Origin: an uncultured Clostridia bacterium
GTDB lineage: Bacteria > Bacillota > Clostridia > Christensenellales > Aristaeellaceae
NCBI GenBank assembly: GCA_934647145.1
Contig: CAKUFB010000098.1
Span: forward strand, 1 to 8,869
Reading direction: 5' to 3'
DNA length: 8,869 nucleotides
The notes below the pieces were generated by a model. That model was given only the letters and a program-made list of their open reading frames with translations. It had not been told where the DNA came from and ran no database searches. The position numbers and the translations under genes were made by a program. How positions within the stretch are numbered: the stretch's first letter is position 1; each line of letters begins with the position of its first letter. Positions 1 to 4,894 of this stretch are shown here, one piece after another.

Positions 1-35
1 AAGCAAGCTCCCCCGCCACTGCCACCCTCTCCAGT

Positions 36-160
36 CTCCGCTAAAAATCAAAGATTTTTCGGGCGCGGAGCCTGCAAGGAAGCGTTTTTTTCTCTGGAAA
101 ATGAGATTTTCCGGCGCAAAAATCGCCCCGTGCCCACCGTACACGCCGCTGGGCGCGATT
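36..160. repeat. Cluster of three hairpins in gene-free left edge
   Basis: Three consecutive inverted repeats fill this stretch. The first pairs CTCCGC (36-41) with GCGGAG (65-70) around an inner stem AAAAATC (43-49)/GATTTTT (53-59) with a 3-nt loop. The second is GGAAAAT (96-102)/ATTTTCC (106-112) with loop GAG, flanked by a T-run and an A-run that can extend it. The third pairs AATCGCCCC (121-129) with GGG-C-GCGATT (151-160), with one bulged C; CGTG (129-132) and CACG (142-145) could pair instead, or in part, inside the loop. No gene, start codon with a ribosome binding site, or T-tract terminator geometry is evident in 1-160. The stems are seen directly; their role is unknown. They may be outer parts of the composite repeat that continues to base 385. 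Confidence 0.6.
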
Positions 161-166
161 GAAAGT

Positions 167-197
167 TCGAAAGGGCTGCGGCCCTCTCGAGCTCTCC
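167..197. repeat. Hairpin with shared 16-nt tail (composite repeat, module 1, copy 1)
   Basis: TCGA (167-170) and AGGGC (172-176) pair with GCCCT (181-185) and TCGA (187-190) around the tetraloop TGCG, with a single A/C mismatch. The right arm runs into a 16-nt sequence, CCCTCTCGAGCTCTCC (182-197), that occurs identically at 3038-3053 as the right arm of a different hairpin. In both places the left side begins TTCGARAGG. A shared right side with a different interior marks this as a dispersed repeat rather than chance. Confidence 0.7.
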
Positions 198-210
198 GGG
201 AGTTTCGCAG

Positions 211-243
211 AAATCAGCCGCTCCAATTTATGGCGGCTGATTT
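211..243. repeat. Perfect 11-bp palindrome with conserved loop (module 2, copy 1)
   Basis: The 11-nt arm AAATCAGCCGC (211-221) is perfectly complementary to GCGGCTGATTT (233-243). The loop is TCCAATTTATG (222-232). The same loop, allowing one change, recurs at 3320-3330 between unrelated but self-complementary arms, and as TCCAATCTGTG at 3218-3228. A conserved loop with freely varying, still-paired stems is the signature of a structured nucleic-acid element. No known family is recognised. Confidence 0.75.
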
Positions 244-256
244 CGTCGCCAGAATC

Positions 257-385
257 GGCGGCAGCAAGTGGCTGTCGGCCCTACCGACCGGCGGCAGCAA
301 GTGGGTGTCGGCCCTGCCGACCGGCGGCAGCAAATGTCCGTCGGCACTGCCGACCGGCAGCAGGTGGGTGCAGGCACTGCCTGCC
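257..385. repeat. Tandem array of four ~33-nt hairpin units (module 3, copy 1)
   Basis: Four head-to-tail units lie at 257-289, 290-322, 323-355 and 356-385; the last is 3 nt shorter. Each begins GGCGGCAGCAAGTGG or a close variant and ends with a 15-nt hairpin of two 5-6-nt arms around a short loop: GTCGG/CCGAC at 274-288, GTCGGC/GCCGAC at 307-321 and 340-354, and GCAGGC/GCCTGC at 370-384. In the fourth unit both arms have changed together, so pairing is kept. There are no unique spacers, so this is not a CRISPR. The array ends 5 nt from the stop codon of the M18 peptidase gene, so it would lie in that gene's 3' untranslated region. Confidence 0.85.
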
Positions 386-390
386 GACGC

Positions 391-1776
391 TCAGCCTGCT
401 TCCTTCATGAAGGCGGCATAGGCCTTGACGGCCTCGTACAGGTCGGCCTTGTTGATGATTTCCCAGGGCGCGTGCATGGACAGCACGGCCACGCCGCTGT
501 CGATGACGTTCATACCGTACAGCGCGCAGATGTAGGCGATGGTTCCGCCGCCGCCCACGTCCACCTTGCCCAGCTCGGCGGTCTGGAAGGCGACGTTCGC
601 GTCGTCCATGATGCGGCGCAGCTGGCCGATGAACTCGGCGTTGGCGTCGTTGGAGCCGGACTTGCCGCGGGAGCCGGTGAACTTGTTGAAGCACACGCCG
701 CGGCCCAGGAAGGCGGCGTTCTTCTTCTCGAACGCGCCGGCGTAGGAGGGATCGAAGCCCGCGCTCACGTCGCAGGAGAGCATGCGGCTGTTCGCCAGCG
801 CGCGCCTGAGCACCAGTCCGTCGTAGCCGCCGGTCAGACCCATCAGCTCGGCCACGGCGTTTTCGAAGTAGTGCGCGCGCATGCCGGTCGCGCCCACGCT
901 GCCGACCTCTTCCTTGTCGGCGAACAGGCAGCAGCAGGTGTACCTGGGGGTCTCCTTCAGGCTGAACAGCGCGTCCATCGCGGCGAAGGCGCACACGCGG
1001 TCGTCGTGGCCGTAGCCAAGGATCATGCTGCGATCCAGGCCGAAGTCGCGCGCCCTGCCGGCGGGCACGACCTCGATCTCGGCGGAGAGGAAATCCTCCT
1101 CCTCAATGCCGTACTTGTCCCTGAGCAGCTTCAGCACGCCCGCCTTGACCGCGTCCTTGTCCTCGCCCTCAAGCGGCGCGCCGCCCACGATCAGATCCAG
1201 ATCCTCGCCGCTGATGACCTCTGCGGCCTTTTTCTGCATCTGGTCGCCGGACAGGTGAATCAGCAGGTCGGACACGCCCACGACCGGGTCGTTCTCGTCC
1301 TCGCCGATGACGATCTGCACAAGGCTTCCGTCCTTTTTGGCCACCACGCCGTGCAGCGCCAGCGGCAGCGTCACCCACTGATACTTCTTGATGCCGCCGT
1401 AGTAGTGCGTGTCCAGGTAGGCCAGGTCGCTGTCCTCATACAGCGGGTTCTGCTTGAGATCCATGCGGGGCGAGTCGATGTGCGCGCCCACGATGTTCAG
1501 GCCCTTTTCCAGCGGCTCCTCGCCCATCACGAAGAGCATGATCGCCTTGTCCATGCACACGCTGTACAGCTTGTCGCCCGGCCTGACCGCTTCCCTCGCA
1601 GCGATCAGGTCGGCAAGGTCGCGATACCCGCGCGCCTTCGCCAGCTCCACGCCCTGCTTCACGCACTCGCGCTCGGTCTTGCCGTTGTTCAGAAACTCGC
1701 GATAGCGCTCGCCCAGGCCGAACAGGCTGGCGCGCTCTTCCTCATTGTAGCTTTTCCAGGCATTTTTGCGTTCCAT
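391..1776 (-). CDS. apeA: M18-family metallo-aminopeptidase (aminopeptidase 1 type)
   Basis: This gene encodes a 461-residue cytosolic aminopeptidase that releases N-terminal residues from peptides using a two-metal centre. The M18 signature GAHIDSPRMDLK lies at residues 97-108, and H99 and D101 would be metal ligands. Further family motifs are GHDDR (256-260), DKEEVGSVGATGM (287-299, with the Glu pair E289/E290 as catalytic base and ligand), SCDVSAGFD (334-342) and the late LSMHAPWE with H435. The stretch NPLYED...THYYGGIKKYQW (110-134) matches the aminopeptidase-1 branch that I associate with apeA. The length is normal for the family. The start ATG at 1776 is preceded by AGGAGG (minus strand, 1789-1794), 12 nt away, and by a promoter at 1816-1844. 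The gene is probably monocistronic, with some read-through from 1886-2263 possible. Its stop is followed at once by the 33-nt hairpin array. The family assignment is secure; substrate preference is not visible. Confidence 0.95.
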   Translation of the reverse strand: MERKNAWKSYNEEERASLFGLGERYREFLNNGKTERECVKQGVELAKARGYRDLADLIAAREAVRPGDKLYSVCMDKAIMLFVMGEEPLEKGLNIVGAHIDSPRMDLKQNPLYEDSDLAYLDTHYYGGIKKYQWVTLPLALHGVVAKKDGSLVQIVIGEDENDPVVGVSDLLIHLSGDQMQKKAAEVISGEDLDLIVGGAPLEGEDKDAVKAGVLKLLRDKYGIEEEDFLSAEIEVVPAGRARDFGLDRSMILGYGHDDRVCAFAAMDALFSLKETPRYTCCCLFADKEEVGSVGATGMRAHYFENAVAELMGLTGGYDGLVLRRALANSRMLSCDVSAGFDPSYAGAFEKKNAAFLGRGVCFNKFTGSRGKSGSNDANAEFIGQLRRIMDDANVAFQTAELGKVDVGGGGTIAYICALYGMNVIDSGVAVLSMHAPWEIINKADLYEAVKAYAAFMKEAG

Positions 1777-1815
1777 AGTTCGTTCTTTCCTCCTGTATGC
1801 CGGTATTCGTCCTCT

Positions 1816-1844
1816 ATTGTACCAGAAAACCGCCGCGGAATCAA
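1816..1844 (-). promoter_or_regulatory. Sigma-A-type promoter of the M18 peptidase gene
   Basis: On the minus strand TTGATT (1839-1844) and TACAAT (1816-1821) are separated by exactly 17 nt. Transcription would start near 1809, leaving a leader of about 33 nt that contains the AGGAGG ribosome binding site at 1789-1794. The promoter sits in the 109-nt gap after the upstream small membrane-protein gene, so the peptidase need not depend on that gene's transcript. Confidence 0.75.
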
Positions 1845-1885
1845 GAGCCTGCGCCGCCGAAAGGCACAGACCCGCATCCGGGCGG

Positions 1886-2263
1886 CTACTGTTTTTTATT
1901 CCGCCGCCTTTCCTTCAGGCGGGCGATCTGGTCGCGCAGCTTCTGCCTGAGCAGCGTGTACTCGTCGTGCAGCGCCTGCAGCGTCTTCTGGTCGTGCGGA
2001 AAAAGCCATCTCAGAAAGAGTATGGCCAGACCCAGCGTCAGGATCTTCTCCGGCGTGAAGGGCAGCCACAAAAGGCTGGCGTACGCGCCGCCCACGATGG
2101 TCATCCATTTGCAGGAAAACCACGTCCCGAACAGCAAAAACAGATAGCACCAGCCGTTGGTGATCATCCAGGCCAGGCCGAAGCACAGAAGGAAACTGGG
2201 GTTGAGTATGGCCTCGAGAAGGCGCTTCAGGCGGCGCTTGATCGTGTCCATATTGATTTGCAT
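1886..2263 (-). CDS. Small two-segment membrane protein with basic coiled-coil tail, function unknown
   Basis: The product is 125 residues. After a short basic amphipathic start (TIKRRLKRL, 8-15) come hydrophobic stretches at about 24-49 and 53-68, then 74-88, with the conserved-looking segments WMITNGWCYLFLLFG (32-46) and LPFTPEKILT (67-76). Residues 91-120 are a charged, heptad-like helix (LQALHDEYTLLRQKLRDQIA), and the protein ends RRRNKKQ. By the positive-inside rule the tail should be cytoplasmic. The overall look resembles uncharacterised small membrane proteins of Clostridia, but I cannot name a function. The ATG at 2263 lacks a good Shine-Dalgarno site (only GAAAGCG about 10 nt upstream). 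An internal ATG at 2251 is the alternative and is no better. A promoter at 2299-2327 fits either start. No strong terminator follows; there is only a 4-bp CCCG/CGGG stem at 1871-1882. Confidence 0.8.
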   Translation of the reverse strand: MQINMDTIKRRLKRLLEAILNPSFLLCFGLAWMITNGWCYLFLLFGTWFSCKWMTIVGGAYASLLWLPFTPEKILTLGLAILFLRWLFPHDQKTLQALHDEYTLLRQKLRDQIARLKERRRNKKQ

Positions 2264-2298
2264 GACAGTCGTTCGCTTTCATGGTTATTGTCAAGGCT

Positions 2299-2327
2299 AT
2301 TATAAGGCATAAAATGGGCTTTTACAA
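2299..2327 (-). promoter_or_regulatory. Sigma-A-type promoter of the small membrane-protein gene
   Basis: On the minus strand a TTGTAA -35 (2322-2327) lies 17 nt from a perfect TATAAT -10 (2299-2304). The predicted start near 2292 gives a leader of about 29 nt to the ATG at 2263. It lies back to back with the bioY promoter, about 60 nt away, in the shared divergent region 2264-2465. Confidence 0.75.
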
Positions 2328-2386
2328 CCATGAAACGCTTAAAAACAGCTAAACATTTCCTGTGCACGCAATGAACGAAAATGAGA

Positions 2387-2416
2387 TTGACACGACCCGC
2401 GGCGGTGGGGTATAGT
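2387..2416 (+). promoter_or_regulatory. Sigma-A-type promoter of bioY
   Basis: A perfect TTGACA -35 (2387-2392) is followed after 18 nt by TATAGT (2411-2416). Transcription would start near 2423, giving a leader of about 43 nt with the ribosome binding site AAAGGAG at 2450-2456. I looked for a BirA-type split palindrome (TTGTAAAC-type half-sites) across 2330-2465 and did not find a convincing one. Confidence 0.75.
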
Positions 2417-2465
2417 ATGGAAGGAAATCCGATCGTCCCTCAAAAAACAAAAGGAGACAGAGACA

Positions 2466-3002
2466 ATGAAAGTAAAAGACCTGACCCGTATGGCGCTGTG
2501 CGTGGCCCTGATGGCCGTGTGCGCATGGATCACCATCCCCTGGGCCGTCCCCTTCACCCTGCAGACCTTCGCGGTGTTCATGACGCTCGGCCTGCTGGGC
2601 GGGCGAAACGGCACGCTGAGCATACTGGCCTATCTGCTGCTGGGCGCGGTGGGCGTTCCGGTCTTTTCGGGCTTCAAGGGCGGCCTGGGCGCGCTGGCGG
2701 GCAGCACGGGCGGCTACCTGGTCGGCTTTTTGGGTACGGGTCTGATCTACTGGCTGCTGACGGCCTGCGCGGGCGAAAGGCTCTGGGTCAGGGCGGCCGG
2801 CATGGCGCTCGGCCTGATCGCCACCTACGCCCTGGGCACGGCCTGGTTTCAGGCGGTCAGCGTGCGCGCGGGCAAGGAAGTGACCACTGCCCTGGTGCTG
2901 GGCTGGTGCGTGTGGCCGTTCATCGTGCCCGACCTTATCAAGCTGGCCATGGGACTGTTTGTCTCCGACCGGCTCAAAAAGCGGCTTGCGGCGGGGAAGT
3001 AA
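2466..3002 (+). CDS. bioY: BioY, biotin-specific S component of an ECF transporter
   Basis: This 178-residue, almost wholly hydrophobic protein of about six membrane segments captures biotin for import. Family hallmarks are IPWAVPFTLQTFAV (24-37), LLGGRNGTLSILAYLLLGAVGVPVF (43-67), the glycine-rich GLGALAGSTGGYLVGF (73-88, the biotin-loop signature usually seen as GPTGGYL), YALGTAWF (121-128) and WPFIVPDLIKLAMG (150-163). The length is typical. The ATG at 2466 is fixed by AAAGGAG 9 nt upstream. No EcfA or EcfT gene lies nearby, so it either shares a genome-wide energising module or works alone, as reported for some BioY proteins. The gene appears monocistronic; the hairpin at 3011-3046 follows within 10 nt of the stop. 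No neighbouring biotin-synthesis gene is present. Confidence 0.95.
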   Translation: MKVKDLTRMALCVALMAVCAWITIPWAVPFTLQTFAVFMTLGLLGGRNGTLSILAYLLLGAVGVPVFSGFKGGLGALAGSTGGYLVGFLGTGLIYWLLTACAGERLWVRAAGMALGLIATYALGTAWFQAVSVRAGKEVTTALVLGWCVWPFIVPDLIKLAMGLFVSDRLKKRLAAGK

Positions 3003-3010
3003 GGATACGT

Positions 3011-3053
3011 TCGAGAGGCGGCTTTTCTAAGAAAAGCCCCTCTCGAGCTCTCC
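3011..3053. repeat. 15-bp hairpin downstream of bioY carrying the shared 16-nt tail (module 1, copy 2)
   Basis: TCGAGAGG (3011-3018) and GGCTTTTC (3020-3027) pair with GAAAAGCC (3031-3038) and CCTCTCGA (3039-3046) around a TAA loop, with a single bulged C (3019). The right arm continues into CCCTCTCGAGCTCTCC (3038-3053), identical to 182-197. It lies 9 nt after the bioY stop and could end or stabilise that transcript, but no T-tract follows on either strand. I therefore annotate it as a repeat rather than an intrinsic terminator. Confidence 0.75.
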
Positions 3054-3084
3054 CGAAAAGTACTTTGATCCACGGTATATATGA

Positions 3085-3180
3085 CGGGAAGCGATGCGGT
3101 TCCCCGAATGAAATGTGGTTCAGAGAGCTTTCTGAAAAAAGCCCTTATCGGTTTCCGTGATATGGAAACGGCAAGGGCTT
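3085..3180. repeat. Three further hairpins in the bioY-HAD intergenic region
   Basis: The first pairs GGGAA (3086-3090) with TTCCC (3100-3104). The second pairs TTCAGA (3119-3124) with TCTGAA (3131-3136). The third is a two-tier stem: AAGCCCTT (3139-3146) with AAGGGCTT (3173-3180) outside, and GTTTCC (3151-3156) with GGAAAC (3164-3169) inside. The centre of the third, TCCGTGATATG (3154-3164), resembles the conserved loop TCCAATTTATG at both ends, so it may be a diverged fourth copy of module 2. No coding capacity is supported here. Confidence 0.55.
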
Positions 3181-3205
3181 ATCCGCGGAGACAGTATTAT
3201 ATGAA

Positions 3206-3264
3206 GAATTCGGGAACTCCAATCTGTGGTTCCCGAATTCGCGTCAGAACCGGAGGTGCGGTTC
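3206..3264. repeat. Perfect 12-bp palindrome with conserved loop, plus adjacent 6-bp hairpin (module 2, copy 3)
   Basis: GAATTCGGGAAC (3206-3217) is fully complementary to GTTCCCGAATTC (3229-3240). The 11-nt loop is TCCAATCTGTG (3218-3228), which differs from the loop at 222-232 by two pyrimidine or purine transitions. Immediately after it, GAACCG (3247-3252) pairs with CGGTTC (3259-3264). The arms share no sequence with copy 1 (211-243), yet pairing is perfect. Confidence 0.75.
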
Positions 3265-3302
3265 GTAATCCCTGCGAGGAAGTACCCCCGCGATTTCTAC
3301 AG

Positions 3303-3345
3303 ACGAAGAATCCTGAGGCTCTAATTTATGGCCGAAGGATTCGTG
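3303..3345. repeat. Palindrome with conserved loop (module 2, copy 2)
   Basis: GAATCCT (3308-3314) pairs with AGGATTC (3336-3342). GGC (3317-3319) pairs with GCC (3331-3333), with a GA/GA internal mismatch between the two stems. ACGA (3303-3306) can extend the outer stem to TCGT (3341-3344). The loop is TCTAATTTATG (3320-3330), one base different from 222-232 and the same length. Like copy 1, it lies just before a 33-nt hairpin array: 11 nt separate palindrome and array here, against 13 nt in copy 1. Confidence 0.7.
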
Positions 3346-3353
3346 TTCTGTCC

Positions 3354-3420
3354 GGCGGCAGCAGGTGCGCGCAGGCTCAGCCTGCCCGGCGGCAGCGAGT
3401 GGCTGTCAGCCCTGCCGACT
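3354..3420. repeat. Two 33-nt hairpin units (module 3, copy 2)
   Basis: Units at 3354-3386 and 3388-3420 match the four-unit array at 257-385, with the same GGCGGCAGC start, the same length and a 15-nt terminal hairpin. The first hairpin is GCAGGC-TCA-GCCTGC (3371-3385). The second is GTCAGC-CCT-GCCGAC (3405-3419) with one A/C mismatch. The second unit overlaps the last four codons and stop codon of the minus-strand HAD gene. One extra base separates the units, so the reading frame is not kept between them, which argues against a peptide-coding role. Confidence 0.8.
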
Positions 3421-4206
3421 CGCCTCCTGCGCCAGGCGGGCGATGTCGCCCACGTCGCCCAGCACGATGCCGGGGCGGTAGGGGTAGCTGAGCATTTCCT
3501 CGCGGGTGGTGATGCCGGAGAGCACGAGCACGGTATCCATGCCGGACTCGATGCCCGCGATGATGTCGGTATCCATGCGGTCGCCGATCATGCAGGCGTC
3601 GGCCGAGTGTACGCCCAGGAGCTTGAGCCCGGTGCGCATCATCAGCGGGTTGGGCTTGCCCACGAAGTAGGCGCTCATGCCGGTGGTCTGCTCGATGGGG
3701 GTGACCAGCGCGCGGCAGGCGGGCAGTATGCCGTCGTCGGAGGGGCCGGTCAGGTCGGAGTTGGTGCCGATCAGGCGCGCGCCGTTCTTGACGTGACGCA
3801 TGGCCTTGGTGATGGTGTTGAAGTTGTAGTTGACGGTCTCGCCGATGATCACGTAGTCGGGATTCACGTCGTTGAGCGTGACGCCCGCCTCATAGAGCGC
3901 GTTGTGCAGGCCCGGGTCGCCCACGACGTAGGCCGACGCGCCCGGCATCTGGGTGCTGATGAACTGCGCGGTGGCCAGGGCGCTGGTGTAGAAGTTGTGC
4001 TCGTCCACGTCCAGCCCCATGCGCAGCAGCTTCTGGCGCAGCTCGCGCGGGGTTCTGGAGCTGTTGTTGGTCAGGAAGAGGAACTTCTTGTCCTCCTTCC
4101 TGAGCCAGTCCACGAACTCCTTCACATGGGGCAGCAGGTTGTTGCCGTGATAGATCACGCCGTCCATATCGCAGATGAAGCCGAGTTTCGCGTTGAAATC
4201 GATCAT
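3406..4206 (-). CDS. HAD-IIA family hydrolase (NagD/AraL-like sugar-phosphate phosphatase)
   Basis: The product is 266 residues. It carries all HAD motifs: ICDMDGVIYHG (11-21; nucleophile D13 and acid/base D15), FLTNNSSRT (44-52; T46), K184 in VGKPNP (182-187), and MIGDRMDTD (206-214; Mg-binding D209 and D214). The DxDGV(I/L)Y form and the TNNSSR motif place it in subfamily IIA (NagD, AraL, pNPPase), with a C2 cap at about 80-180. A cytosolic phosphatase of sugar phosphates or similar metabolites is likely; the exact substrate is unknown. I chose the ATG at 4206: the promoter at 4245-4273 predicts a transcript start near 4238, and AGAAGG precedes this ATG by 7 nt. GTG at 4233 or ATG at 4230 would leave almost no leader. 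The C-terminal Ser-Arg-Gln-Gly and stop lie inside a 33-nt repeat unit. Confidence 0.93.
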   Translation of the reverse strand: MIDFNAKLGFICDMDGVIYHGNNLLPHVKEFVDWLRKEDKKFLFLTNNSSRTPRELRQKLLRMGLDVDEHNFYTSALATAQFISTQMPGASAYVVGDPGLHNALYEAGVTLNDVNPDYVIIGETVNYNFNTITKAMRHVKNGARLIGTNSDLTGPSDDGILPACRALVTPIEQTTGMSAYFVGKPNPLMMRTGLKLLGVHSADACMIGDRMDTDIIAGIESGMDTVLVLSGITTREEMLSYPYRPGIVLGDVGDIARLAQEASRQG

Positions 4207-4244
4207 TCGTACGCCTTCTTTCCGGCGCATCACGCGCCGCCTTT

Positions 4245-4273
4245 ATTGTAAAGGAAGCCCGCGCGCCTGTCAA
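4245..4273 (-). promoter_or_regulatory. Sigma-A-type promoter of the HAD hydrolase gene
   Basis: On the minus strand a perfect TTGACA (4268-4273) lies 17 nt from TACAAT (4245-4250). The predicted start near 4238 supports translation from the ATG at 4206 rather than from the upstream GTG or ATG. The -35 is embedded in the loop and arm of the dyad GCGCGC/GCGCGC at 4261-4279. Confidence 0.8.
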
Positions 4274-4317
4274 GCGCGCAGGCCGGAGAGATTGTCAAGA
4301 AAATCTCAAATTTTGAC
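4261..4317. promoter_or_regulatory. Dyad symmetries between the HAD and barnase-like genes
   Basis: GCGCGC (4261-4266) and GCGCGC (4274-4279) flank the -35 of the HAD promoter. GAGATT (4288-4293) pairs with AATCTC (4302-4307), and GTCA (4294-4297) with TGAC (4314-4317) form overlapping inverted repeats just upstream of the RNase gene. These could be operators for the divergent pair or a leader hairpin. I find no convincing -10/-35 pair for the plus-strand gene. TTGTCA (4292-4297) has a poor -10 partner. Confidence 0.35.
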
Positions 4318-4333
4318 GAATGGGGGAGTGGAA

Positions 4334-4858
4334 ATGAACTGGTTGAAGAAACTGGCAGCGTGTCTTCTGTGCCTGGCGTTCCTGCTGAGCGCGGCCCTTG
4401 CCCAGGTGCTGGTCGAGGACGGAATCGCGCTGGACGATCAGGCGGAGCTGCTGGTCGAGTACGGCGAGGACTATTACCTGCCCGGCGAGGTGGCGCTGTA
4501 CCTGCACGCCTTCTGCGAGCTGCCGCCCAACTACCTGACCAAGGACGAGGCGCGTCAGTGGGGCTGGGTCGGCTCGAAGGGCAACCTGTGGGAGGCGCTG
4601 AGCGGCATGTGCATCGGCGGCGACCGCTTCGGCAACCGGGAGCGGCTGCTGCCCGAGGCGAAGGACAGGCACTGGTACGAGTGCGACGTGAACTATGCGG
4701 GCGGCTTCCGGGGCGCCGAGCGGCTGCTGTACTCCTGCGACGGCCTGATTTACTATTCGGACGACCACTACCAGACCTTCACACCGTATTATGAGGGCTG
4801 GTACGCAGAAGACGCATTTTACATTCCGGAGCTCGAGCAGGCGCGAGAGGCCGGATAA
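4334..4858 (+). CDS. Secreted barnase-family guanyl-specific ribonuclease
   Basis: The product is 174 residues with a signal peptide (MNWLKKL, hydrophobic 8-22, likely cut ALA|QV after residue 23). Residues 51-150 align closely with barnase: LPPNYLTKDEARQWGWVGSKGNL (63-85), IGGDRFGNRE (94-103), YECDVNYAGGFRGAERLLYS (115-134) and DDHYQTF (143-149). Every catalytic residue is present: K70, R102, E116, R126, R130 and H145 (barnase K27, R59, E73, R83, R87 and H102). It should cleave RNA 3' of guanosine outside the cell. Unlike barnase it has four cysteines in the mature part (61, 93, 117, 135), an acidic N-terminal segment (24-46) and a C-terminal extension of about 24 residues rich in Trp, Tyr, Asp and Glu. 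GGGGGAG (4322-4328) fixes the ATG. No barstar-like gene adjoins. A strong terminator follows 36 nt after the stop. The family call is very secure. Confidence 0.95.
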   Translation: MNWLKKLAACLLCLAFLLSAALAQVLVEDGIALDDQAELLVEYGEDYYLPGEVALYLHAFCELPPNYLTKDEARQWGWVGSKGNLWEALSGMCIGGDRFGNRERLLPEAKDRHWYECDVNYAGGFRGAERLLYSCDGLIYYSDDHYQTFTPYYEGWYAEDAFYIPELEQAREAG

Positions 4859-4894
4859 AGGGGTCTGAATTTACTTGGGTTACGCGAGAAAATG

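Noticed and set aside
257..385. 33-nt repeat array as a CRISPR
   Set aside because: Units are directly contiguous, with no unique spacers of similar length, and the unit itself varies. No cas gene is present in the window.
101..421. Small plus-strand gene over the left repeats
   Set aside because: There is no ribosome binding site. The frame is simply open back to the window edge, it overlaps the end of the M18 gene, and its content is hairpins and tandem repeats.
268..1950. Long plus-strand open frame opposite the M18 peptidase
   Set aside because: It is a GC-rich antisense shadow. The minus-strand frame carries all M18 motifs, a promoter and a ribosome binding site.
2330..2465. BirA operator or biotin-responsive element upstream of bioY
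   Set aside because: A TTGTAAA-like half-site exists on the minus strand in the neighbouring promoter, but no properly spaced second half was found.
3011..3046. Rho-independent terminator of bioY
   Set aside because: The stem is strong, but no T-tract follows it on either strand. The right arm belongs to a repeated sequence found elsewhere.
3206..3300. Insertion-sequence terminal repeats or a group II intron remnant
   Set aside because: There is no transposase or reverse-transcriptase fragment, no target duplication visible, and no recognisable intron domain V.
3081..3491. Small plus-strand gene between bioY and the HAD gene
   Set aside because: It spans many palindromes and overlaps the HAD gene 3' end. 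It has no ribosome binding site, and the repeat units inside it change frame by one base.
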